Assembly: GCA_027063215.1 (NCBI GenBank)
Contig: JAMOSE010000018.1
Span: 1-18,694, forward strand
Direction of reading: 5' to 3'
DNA from: Sulfurimonas sp.
GTDB lineage: Bacteria > Campylobacterota > Campylobacteria > Campylobacterales > Sulfurimonadaceae
Length of the DNA stretch: 18,694 bases
Shown: positions 7,510 to 15,200 of the stretch, piece after piece
Layout: each line of letters starts with the position of its first letter
Numbering within the stretch: the first letter of the stretch is position 1
Made by a program: the position numbers and the translations under genes
Notes under the pieces: generated by a model
Told to the model about the DNA's origin: nothing
Seen by the model: the letters and a program-made list of their open reading frames with translations, nothing else
Databases searched by the model: none

Positions 7510-8532
7510 TTATACAAAGAGATAGATACTGTAGTTTTTACCACACTCTTTTAAAGCACGATAAGCTCTAAAGTTTTCAAACTCATCAGGATGAGCATTT
7601 TGTAAAATCTCATCAGCAAGATCAATCATTCCTAAATCAAAAAGAGTAAAAAGATATGCATCCATAACTTCATCATGGTTGTTATTACTCAATGTTTCAA
7701 AAAGTTTCATTCTTTGTTCAGGAACCATTCCTACTTTGGAAAGTCTCATTGCAAGGTCAATATAATCTTTTTTTGAATATTCAAATTTTTTCAAAACTTC
7801 GATCAACTCTTCATGAGGAATAACCAAAGGATGCTCTTTAGAATTAATACGTGATAAAATTATATCAAAAGACTCCTCTGTTAAAAAAGCTTTATATTTT
7901 AAAACATTTTGCAGTGATGCTGTTTTTACATATTCAGTATAAATATATTGACAAAATGATTCAGCATATTTTGTACAATTTGCAAGAATATCAGCAGCTG
8001 AAATATCACCTTTTTGAAATCTGTTTTTTTCATTTTGAATAACCAAAGGATTGTCTGGTAAAAGATTAAAAGGTCTTAAATCCACTACTTTACCATGTTT
8101 AATATCATCAATCATACGTAAAACTTTATCAATTTTTTCATTTCCCGTATTACCAATAAAATCACCATTTGGTATGATAGTAGTATTTTCAAGAAGTTTT
8201 CCAAGAAGCTTATATCTCTCAGTTTTAAAATTATAACTTCTCATTCTTTTACCTAAATAGGCTTCGATAATGGCATCAATGATTTTTTCAAAATCTTTTT
8301 CATATCCACGAAGTCTAAAACTTCCAAGCATTGAGTAAAATGCCATATGAAAAACACTGCCCAGATAAAGAACAACCAATGGTGCAACAATCCATACCGC
8401 AACTGGCAACATTGGCATATGAACACCAAAAATATCTATACTCGTAGTATCATGACTGACATATGCATAAACATACCATCCGACAAGTCCTATCCAAATA
8501 AACGCAGCTACCGAATATCTTTTTATATACAT
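7510..8532 (-). CDS. Two-helix membrane protein of unknown function
   Basis: A 340-residue protein with two N-terminal membrane helices (about residues 7-25 and 43-65) separated by a short loop, then a roughly 270-residue, largely alpha-helical soluble domain that would be cytoplasmic if the helices form a hairpin with the basic N-terminus inside. I see no enzymatic motif; the last third (about 255-330) has helical-repeat character. I recall a membrane protein at the equivalent position between a dus gene and a dksA-like gene in Campylobacter jejuni (Cj0124c), so it appears to be a lineage-conserved protein of unknown role. The ATG is preceded by AAGGAAA; it lies 10 bp after dksA-like and 3 bp before dus, inside the same transcription unit. 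Confidence 0.88.
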   Translation of the reverse strand: MYIKRYSVAAFIWIGLVGWYVYAYVSHDTTSIDIFGVHMPMLPVAVWIVAPLVVLYLGSVFHMAFYSMLGSFRLRGYEKDFEKIIDAIIEAYLGKRMRSYNFKTERYKLLGKLLENTTIIPNGDFIGNTGNEKIDKVLRMIDDIKHGKVVDLRPFNLLPDNPLVIQNEKNRFQKGDISAADILANCTKYAESFCQYIYTEYVKTASLQNVLKYKAFLTEESFDIILSRINSKEHPLVIPHEELIEVLKKFEYSKKDYIDLAMRLSKVGMVPEQRMKLFETLSNNNHDEVMDAYLFTLFDLGMIDLADEILQNAHPDEFENFRAYRALKECGKNYSIYLFV

Positions 8533-8542
8533 TTTATTTTCC

Positions 8543-8893
8543 TTAGTTAGATTTTTCTACAATTTCTCTACAATCAATACAGTAAATTGCATGTGGTTTT
8601 ACTTTTAAACGTTGAAAACCGATATCATCTTCACACATTTCACAAATACCATACTCACCATTTGCTATCTTTGTCAATGCTTTTTCAATCTCATCAAGCT
8701 CTTTTGTCTGTTGTTGCACTATTGCACTTTCAACCATTGAGTTATTATTCACAGAGGCATGATCACCCTCGTCATTAAGCTCTAAATTGCTCAACTGATT
8801 TAATTCGCTGTTTACACTACTAATATTCTTTAGAATCTGTTCTTTACGACTCTTTAATATTTCTTTAAAATAATTTAACTCACTTGCCTGCAC
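8543..8893 (-). CDS. DksA/TraR-family zinc-finger transcription factor
   Basis: A 116-residue DksA-like regulator that should enter the RNA polymerase secondary channel and modulate rRNA and stress promoters, with or without ppGpp. Residues 5-75 form the two-helix coiled coil; at its tip DEGDHAS (41-47) preserves the functional D-x2-D-x-A arrangement (D41, D44, A46) matching D71/D74/A76 of E. coli DksA. The four-cysteine zinc finger is intact: C84, C87, C105 and C108. It is shorter than E. coli DksA (151) but comparable with the Campylobacter protein reported to act as a DksA (Cj0125c, from memory). The start is GTG at 8891-8893, with AAGGAA 7 bases upstream overlapping the rlmH stop. It sits between rlmH and the membrane protein, a grouping of ribosome- and translation-related genes. 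Confidence 0.92.
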   Translation of the reverse strand: MQASELNYFKEILKSRKEQILKNISSVNSELNQLSNLELNDEGDHASVNNNSMVESAIVQQQTKELDEIEKALTKIANGEYGICEMCEDDIGFQRLKVKPHAIYCIDCREIVEKSN

Positions 8894-8904
8894 GTATGCT
8901 TTCC

Positions 8905-9363
8905 TTATTTATGATATGGATGATTACTCAGTATGGAAAAACCTCTGTAAATCTGTTCTAACAAAACTGCTTTTGCTATCTTATGACTCATAGTTATTTT
9001 TCCAAGGCTTATTACAGCATTACTTTTTTTCAAAAAGCTCTCTTCAAAGCCATAAGCACCACCAATAAAAAATTTAACGGACATTTTATCATTTAATAGC
9101 TTACTAAATTCAAAACTGTCGATTAATTTTCCATCAGGATGTAAAGTTATACAAAAATCTTTCCCAATATAAGGTTCTAAAACCTTTGAATATGCCTCTT
9201 GAGCAGCTTTTTGAGATATAGTGTGTGCTTTAGTTACATCTTTTGTAAAAATTTCTGTATCTTTGACTTTTGCAAAGCGACTTATCATTTTTTCTAATTC
9301 TTTGTAGAGAGGATCATAAAGCGTCTTCTCTTTTTTTGCTATAGAGATAATTTCAAGATTCAT
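8905..9363 (-). CDS. rlmH: 23S rRNA pseudouridine-1915 N3-methyltransferase RlmH
   Basis: SPOUT-class SAM-dependent methyltransferase that methylates pseudouridine 1915 in helix 69 of 23S rRNA on the assembled 70S ribosome. The 152-residue length is typical (about 155). The knotted C-terminal SAM site is plain: FFIGGAYGFEES (98-109), SLGKITMSHKIAK (119-131), LLEQIYRGFSI (134-144) and the conserved end HPYHK (148-152). The ATG overlaps the thiE stop by one base (TAATG), indicating translational coupling, and the next gene's Shine-Dalgarno overlaps the rlmH stop. Confidence 0.96.
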   Translation of the reverse strand: MNLEIISIAKKEKTLYDPLYKELEKMISRFAKVKDTEIFTKDVTKAHTISQKAAQEAYSKVLEPYIGKDFCITLHPDGKLIDSFEFSKLLNDKMSVKFFIGGAYGFEESFLKKSNAVISLGKITMSHKIAKAVLLEQIYRGFSILSNHPYHK

Positions 9364-9923
9364 TATAAAAGACCACTCCCTATAACATGATAGGTAACAT
9401 TTTGAAATTTATCATCCAAACGAACACCACCAATTGCTGCAACATAATGTTTTGAGAGCTTTGCAATACTATCTAACTTTTCACCTAAAACAGTAGATAT
9501 ATCACTCTTTGTAGAAGTCTCTCTGTATGCCCCAAGACCTATGTAGTTTAGATCCATATCATTTGCTTCAAGAACTTCTTGCTTGTTATGTGTTGATATT
9601 CCAAGAATTTTATCACTGCCTATAACACTACGTAAAATAGCCACAGCTTTTTTTATATCTGGATCTATGTTATATAAATCTTCCTGCCCAACATGCACCC
9701 CATCACAAAATTCTATCAGTTCATAGGCATCATTGACAATTAAAAAACCGTCATAATTCTTTCTAATATCTATCAACTGTTTTTTTATAAAAGCAATATC
9801 TGCATTTTTTGCACGATACTGTATAATCTCTGCTTTGTGTTCTTTAGCCTTATTTAAAAATTTATCAACAGTGATACCTTTTCTATCAAGCATATCTTGA
9901 TCGCATAAAGCATAGAGTCGCAT
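9363..9923 (-). CDS. thiE: Thiamine phosphate synthase-like protein, C-terminally short
   Basis: Couples HMP-pyrophosphate and HET-phosphate to form thiamine monophosphate. The 186-residue TIM barrel keeps the ThiE substrate residues: IQYRAK (34-39), VNDAYELI (63-70), GVHVGQEDL (75-83), GISTHN (108-113), ETSTKSD (135-141) with the T-x-T-K phosphate/pyrophosphate motif, and AIGGV (163-167). The presence of TxTK favours ThiE over the paralogue TenI. It is about 25 residues shorter than usual: it stops at VIGSGLL, where the family normally continues through a final helix, and this stop overlaps rlmH by one base. This may be a compact functional form rather than a truncation, because the upstream and downstream coupling is clean. 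It starts at ATG 1 base after the accD stop. Confidence 0.85.
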   Translation of the reverse strand: MRLYALCDQDMLDRKGITVDKFLNKAKEHKAEIIQYRAKNADIAFIKKQLIDIRKNYDGFLIVNDAYELIEFCDGVHVGQEDLYNIDPDIKKAVAILRSVIGSDKILGISTHNKQEVLEANDMDLNYIGLGAYRETSTKSDISTVLGEKLDSIAKLSKHYVAAIGGVRLDDKFQNVTYHVIGSGLL

Positions 9924-9924
9924 A

Positions 9925-10770
9925 CTAATCGTTTAACATCATTCGCATAAGATCAGCAAGAGTCTTTTTGAGTTCATTACGATTAACAATCATATCGATA
10001 GAACCTTTTTCAAGTAAAAACTCTGCACGCTGAAAACCTTCTGGAAGTTCAGATCCGATTGTCTGTTCAATTACACGTGCTCCTGCAAATCCAACAAGGG
10101 CACCCGGTTCAGCAATGATTATATCTCCAAGATTTGCAAATGATGCAGATACACCACCCATTGTTGGATCTGTTAATACAGAGATAAATGGAAGTCCGGC
10201 ATTTGCAAGTTTACCAAGTGCTGCCGAAGTTTTACTCATTTGTAGCAGTGAAAAAGTTGACTCTTGCATTCTTGCTCCGCCAGAAGCTGAAAGGATGACA
10301 AGCCCCTCTTTGTTATCAATAGCCCGTTTTACAGCACGAACTATCTTTTCACCTTCTACAGATCCAAGAGAACCACCCATAAAGGCAAAGTCAAAAATCA
10401 CAAGCTGTACAGGCACCCCATTCATTTGACAACTTCCAGCAACAACTGAAGATTTTCTTCCTGTTTTTGCTTCGCTCTCTTCAAGCCGTTTTTTATAGGG
10501 CTTTTTATCAACAAACTTTAAGGGATCTACTGGTTCAAGTTCAGCATCAAACTCAACAAATGTTCCTTCATCTGCAAGGAGTTTCAAACGTTCTTTTACA
10601 CCAATACGAATATGATATCCACATTTAGGGCATACATAATTTTGATTCTCAACCTCTTTATAGTACATTAAAGAGTGACAAGATTTACATTTAATCCAAT
10701 GAGAACCGGCTTCTTCTTTTTCAGGCTGTTTATTATCAAAAGTTTTCGTAAAAAGGTCAAGTAAATTCAA
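9925..10770 (-). CDS. accD: Acetyl-CoA carboxylase carboxyltransferase subunit beta
   Basis: Beta subunit of the carboxyltransferase that, with AccA, moves the carboxyl group from biotin to acetyl-CoA to give malonyl-CoA, the first committed step of fatty acid synthesis. The 281-residue protein has the N-terminal four-cysteine zinc finger (C28, C31, C47, C50) and crotonase-fold motifs FMGGSLGSVEGEK (130-142) and SASGGARMQE (161-170), where the glycines form the oxyanion hole. The start is TTG (complement of 10768-10770) with AAGGAT exactly 6 bases upstream; the next methionine lies inside the zinc finger and can be excluded. It heads the seven-gene minus-strand unit, directly behind a palindromic promoter region, so its regulation may control all downstream genes. 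accA is not in the window. Confidence 0.97.
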   Translation of the reverse strand: MNLLDLFTKTFDNKQPEKEEAGSHWIKCKSCHSLMYYKEVENQNYVCPKCGYHIRIGVKERLKLLADEGTFVEFDAELEPVDPLKFVDKKPYKKRLEESEAKTGRKSSVVAGSCQMNGVPVQLVIFDFAFMGGSLGSVEGEKIVRAVKRAIDNKEGLVILSASGGARMQESTFSLLQMSKTSAALGKLANAGLPFISVLTDPTMGGVSASFANLGDIIIAEPGALVGFAGARVIEQTIGSELPEGFQRAEFLLEKGSIDMIVNRNELKKTLADLMRMMLND

Positions 10771-10786
10771 AAAAATATCCTTATAT

Positions 10787-10806
10787 TATAATAGTGCACT
10801 ATTATA
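10787..10806 (-). promoter_or_regulatory. Extended -10 promoter of the accD operon within a perfect 20-bp palindrome
   Basis: Positions 10787-10806 read TATAATAGTG/CACTATTATA, a perfect inverted repeat with no spacer. On the minus strand its outer six bases (10801-10806) are a TATAAT box preceded by TGC, making an extended -10 (TGnTATAAT). This would place transcription start near 10794, within the palindrome and about 24 bases before the accD TTG. A second minus-strand TATAAT at 10785-10790 would start too close to the ribosome-binding site. A repressor dimer on this site would block the promoter. The promoter call is fairly strong; the operator role is inference. Confidence 0.55.
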
Positions 10807-10863
10807 GCAAATTTATCCTAACATTAAAGTTGATCTGAAGATTTTATAGAGAAAAATAAAAAG

Positions 10864-10905
10864 AGAAGAAAAAATTATTTCTATCCTTTTTAAGAAGGAT
10901 AGAAA
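10864..10905 (-). terminator. Intrinsic terminator after gltD
   Basis: A perfect 11-bp stem (10878-10888 with 10895-10905) and a 6-base loop lie 9 bases beyond the gltD stop. Read on the minus strand, the hairpin is followed by TAATTTTTTCTTC, a good U-rich tail. The plus-strand side lacks a U tract after the stem (it is A-rich), so it acts in the gltD direction and separates gltBD from the accD unit. Confidence 0.85.
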
Positions 10906-10914
10906 AAAATAGAT

Positions 10915-12297
10915 TTATAAAAGTGAATTCGCAATACTTCGAGCAGCTTCACGACCATCAAAAGCAGCAGTTACAACTAAATCTGCACCACGGAAACAAT
11001 CCCCTCCGGCATAGATACCGGCTGTTGATGTCTCATGTGTCTCTTCATTAATAATAATCCCACCCCATGCGTTTGTTTCAATACCATTTTCAGCTAAGAA
11101 TGAAGGAACAGCAGGATTAAAACCAAGAGACATAATCACTATATCTGCATTGATTCTATGCTCACTCCCTTTAACTGTTTCCATTCGTTGACGTCCAGAC
11201 GCATCTTTAGCACCCAGTGTCGTTTTTACAACTTCAACTGCAACAGCCTTTCCTTCATCATTGAGTACAATCTCTTTTGGAGAAACAAAGAAAGTAAAGT
11301 CAACTCCCTCTTCCATTGCATTTTTATACTCTTTTCTCGATCCTGGCATATTTTTTTCATCACGTCTATAAAGACATGTTACAGATTTTGCACCCTCACG
11401 TTTTGCAGTACGAAGACAATCCATAGCAGTATCACCACCACCGATTACTACAACATTTAGATCTTTAAAATCAAACTTTTTATCATAATCAAGTTTAAAA
11501 TTTTTTCTTTGAATAGCTGTAAGATAATCCATCGCAGCATAAACATTTGGAGCATTTTCACCTGCTATACCTGCTGATTTTGCTTTTGTAGCCCCCACAC
11601 CGATAAACATTGCATCATGTGAATTTGCTATCTCTTCAAAAGTAATATCACGCCCAACTTCACAATTAAGAACAAGCTCAAGTCCTGCTTCTTGTAAAAG
11701 CTTGACACGACGCTCAACAATCTTTTTGTCAAGTTTAAAGTTAGGAATACCATATGTTAAAAGTCCACCTGCACGATCTGCTTTTTCATACATAGTAACA
11801 GCAATACCCGAACGAAGTAGATAAGTCGCAGCTGAAAGACCAGCAGGTCCGCTTCCAATTACTGCTACTTTTTTATCTGTCATAATTCCAGGAAATTCAG
11901 GCTTATAACCGGCTTTGAAACCAGCTTCGGTAATATGCGTCTCAACCGAACCAATAGTGATAGCACCATGGCCGTCATTAAGTGTACAGTCACCTTCACA
12001 GAGTTTGTCATGCGGACAAACTCTACCCATAACTTCAGGAAACGGTGAAGGTTCATTTGAGAGTTTAAATGCAAACTCCAAATCTTTTTCACTTATAGCT
12101 TTTAACCATTGCGGAATGTAGTTATGAAGAGGACATTTGTTCAAACAAAACGGATCCCCACACTGAATACATCTGTCACTTTGAGTAGCGGCTTCATCAC
12201 GATCAAATACCTCATAGATTTCACCAAAGTCTTTCGTTCTCTCAACGACAAGTCTCTTCTCTGGGTCAATTCTCTCTGTTGTTAAATATTCTCTCAT
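10915..12297 (-). CDS. gltD: Glutamate synthase (NADPH-type) small subunit
   Basis: Beta subunit of GOGAT, supplying electrons from NAD(P)H through FAD and iron-sulfur clusters to GltB. The 460-residue protein begins with the ferredoxin-like domain whose cysteines are C43, C46, C51, C55 and C94, C100, C104, the ligands of two low-potential 4Fe-4S clusters. An FAD-binding Rossmann motif VIGSGPAGLSAA is at 147-158 and an NAD(P)-binding VVIGGGDTAMDC near 280. The C-terminal IYAGGDCFRGADLVV closes the FAD site. Length is slightly below the E. coli protein (472). It starts at ATG 2 bp after the gltB stop, with GGAGA inside the gltB end as ribosome-binding site, and is followed by a clear terminator. 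Confidence 0.96.
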   Translation of the reverse strand: MREYLTTERIDPEKRLVVERTKDFGEIYEVFDRDEAATQSDRCIQCGDPFCLNKCPLHNYIPQWLKAISEKDLEFAFKLSNEPSPFPEVMGRVCPHDKLCEGDCTLNDGHGAITIGSVETHITEAGFKAGYKPEFPGIMTDKKVAVIGSGPAGLSAATYLLRSGIAVTMYEKADRAGGLLTYGIPNFKLDKKIVERRVKLLQEAGLELVLNCEVGRDITFEEIANSHDAMFIGVGATKAKSAGIAGENAPNVYAAMDYLTAIQRKNFKLDYDKKFDFKDLNVVVIGGGDTAMDCLRTAKREGAKSVTCLYRRDEKNMPGSRKEYKNAMEEGVDFTFFVSPKEIVLNDEGKAVAVEVVKTTLGAKDASGRQRMETVKGSEHRINADIVIMSLGFNPAVPSFLAENGIETNAWGGIIINEETHETSTAGIYAGGDCFRGADLVVTAAFDGREAARSIANSLL

Positions 12298-12299
12298 TA

Positions 12300-15200
12300 T
12301 TAATCTCCATTCTCTAGGTTAAGTGGTAGCTTCGTTAAGTTTTTCGGTTTTACCAACCAGAAGTTTCTTACTTCTACTCTAAAGTTTTCAAGCAGATCCT
12401 GTGCTTTTTTACTACCAGTCTCTACTACATAATCTTTTAACAGACGTTTGAGATAGTGACGTGCTTCATCACCCTCATCTGTATCAATTCGAACAGCTTC
12501 TACAAGTTCACCATTTACATTTTCAATAAAACTGTGTTCTTTATCATACACGAAACTGATTCCACCTGTCATACCCGCACCAAAGTTGATACCTGTACGA
12601 CCAAGGATCACAACTACACCGCCTGTCATATATTCACAGGCATTGTCCCCTGTTCCTTCAACGATAGCAAATGCACCGGAATTTCGAACTGCAAAACGCT
12701 CACCAACACTTCCAGATACATAGAGTTTACCACCCGTTGCACCATAAAGACAAGTGTTACCACCTGCTGAGTAAGCTTCACCCTCATTTTCAGAAGTAAT
12801 AATGATTTTACCGCCATGCATACCTTTACCGATGTAGTCATTTGCTACACCTTTAAGATAGATAGAGACACCATTAATCAAAAATGCTCCAAGTGCCTGA
12901 CCTGCAACACCCTCAAGATTAATTTTAATCGTATCAGGTTTAAGACCCTCATCACCATAAAATTGTGCAATTTCACCAGAAATACGTGCACCAAAACTTC
13001 TGTTAAGGTTACAGATCGCACTCTTAATACGAATAGGATGTTCTGGATGTTTAATAGCAACATACGCCTCTTTTAAAAGCTCCTGTTCATATGAATTGTC
13101 ATCAAAAGGCGGATTAAATGGTTGTTGATGTGTATCTACACCCTCTTCTTTATGAAGCACTGCAGAGAAATCAAATTTTTTCGCAAAATCATCTTCTTTT
13201 ACTTTAAGCAAATCAACACGACCGATCATCTCCTCCATAGTTCTGTAACCAAGCTCTGCCATAATAGCTCTTACATCTTCAGCAAGCAGTGTAAAGTAAT
13301 TGATAACTTGATCAACATGCCCTTTAAAGAACTCTTCACGCAACTTTTCATTTTGTGTAGCAATACCCACAGAACATTTATTTACATGGCATATTCGAAG
13401 CATTTTACAACCTACGATTGTAAGTACACCTGTACCAAATGCATATGACTCAGCACCAAGAAGTGCAGCTTTTACAACATCAAGACCGGTTTTAAGCCCA
13501 CCATCAGTTTGCAGTTCAACCAAACTACGAAGGTTATTTGCTTTAAGTGCATTATGTGCTTCAGAAAGACCTAGCTCCCACGGATTACCCGCAAACTTAA
13601 TAGAAGTCAGTGGAGCAGCACCCGTACCACCATCACCACCAGAGATGATGATCTTATCTGCGTATGCTTTTGCAACACCCGCAGCAATTGTACCAACACC
13701 GACAGTCGAAACAAGTTTTACTGCAACACGAGCTTTAGGATTAACCTGTTTCATATCAAAAATAAGCTGTGCCAAATCCTCAATAGAGTAGATATCATGG
13801 TGTGGCGGAGGTGAGATGAGTGTAACACCCGGAACAGTATGACGAAGCTTACCGATAAGTGGTGTTACTTTATGCCCTGGAAGTTGTCCACCCTCACCCG
13901 GTTTTGCACCTTGAGCAACTTTAATCTGGATCTCTTCAGCTGAACGAAGATACGCAGGAGTGACCCCAAAACGACCAGATGCAACCTGTTTGATCTTAGA
14001 GACTCTCTCCGTTGCAAAACGCGCTTTATCTTCTCCACCTTCACCAGAGTTAGACTGACCACCAATTCTGTTCATTGCAATTGCAATAGTTTCATGTGCT
14101 TCCGGTGAAATAGAACCAAGAGACATTGCTGCTGATGCAAAACGTTTAAAGATCGCCTCTTTAGGCTCTACTTCAGAAATATCAATCGGTTTTCTATCGG
14201 ACTTGATATCTAAGAAATCACGGATCATCTTCAGACCACGTCCCTCTACAAGTTTTTTCAGCTCTGCAAAATCTTCCGCTTTTCCGCTTGATGCCATTCT
14301 ATGAATCGCATGAATAACAGCAGGACCAAAGTCATGGTGCTCTTGACCTGTATAGAACTTATAAAAACCACCAATGTTGAGTGGGAAGATCTTTTTAAAT
14401 CCATCATTTTTAAATGCTGATGCATGGTACTTCTCTAATCGTTCATCAATATCTTCATATGTAAGACCAGGAACTACACAATGAGAAGATTCAAAACAAT
14501 CTTCAACGATCTCACGGCTAAGACCCATAACATCAAAAAGACCTGAATTTCTGTATGATGCAATCGTAGCAATACCCATTTTTGACATAATTTTCAAAAG
14601 TCCGCCATTGAGAGCGGTATGTACTGACTTCAATGCTTCTGGGATTGTAATTTTTGAGTTCTTTTTACGTTTAAGCTGATTGATAGCTGTTGCAAAAAGC
14701 AAATTAGGATATATTGCACTTACACCATACCCTATTAAAACTGCTGCAGAATGTGAGTCAACAACTTCACCAGTTACAGCAATCATAGATACTAAATGAC
14801 GTACCTTGGCTTTGAGTAATGCAAAATTAATACGCCCTACTGCCATAGCCATTGGAATAGTCTTTTTCTCTGCACTAAACGCACTATCATCAAGAATAAC
14901 AATTCTTGTACCATCATCTTTTACAGAATCTATAATCTGTGCAACAAGGCTATCGAGTGCTTCACGAAGTGATCCGCTATATGCAGTTGAAAATGTCTCA
15001 TTTTTATAAAAACTCTGATAAGATGGTGACTTTTCATCTCCAAAAGATTTCAATACTTCCAGCTTCTCTTTTGTAATAATAGGAGAAATAGATTTAAGTC
15101 TGTGTGCATGGGAAGGAATCTCATCTAAGATATTGTGTACTTCACCAAACCCGCTATTGAGACTCATAACAACTTTTTCACGAATTGGATCAATCGGTGG

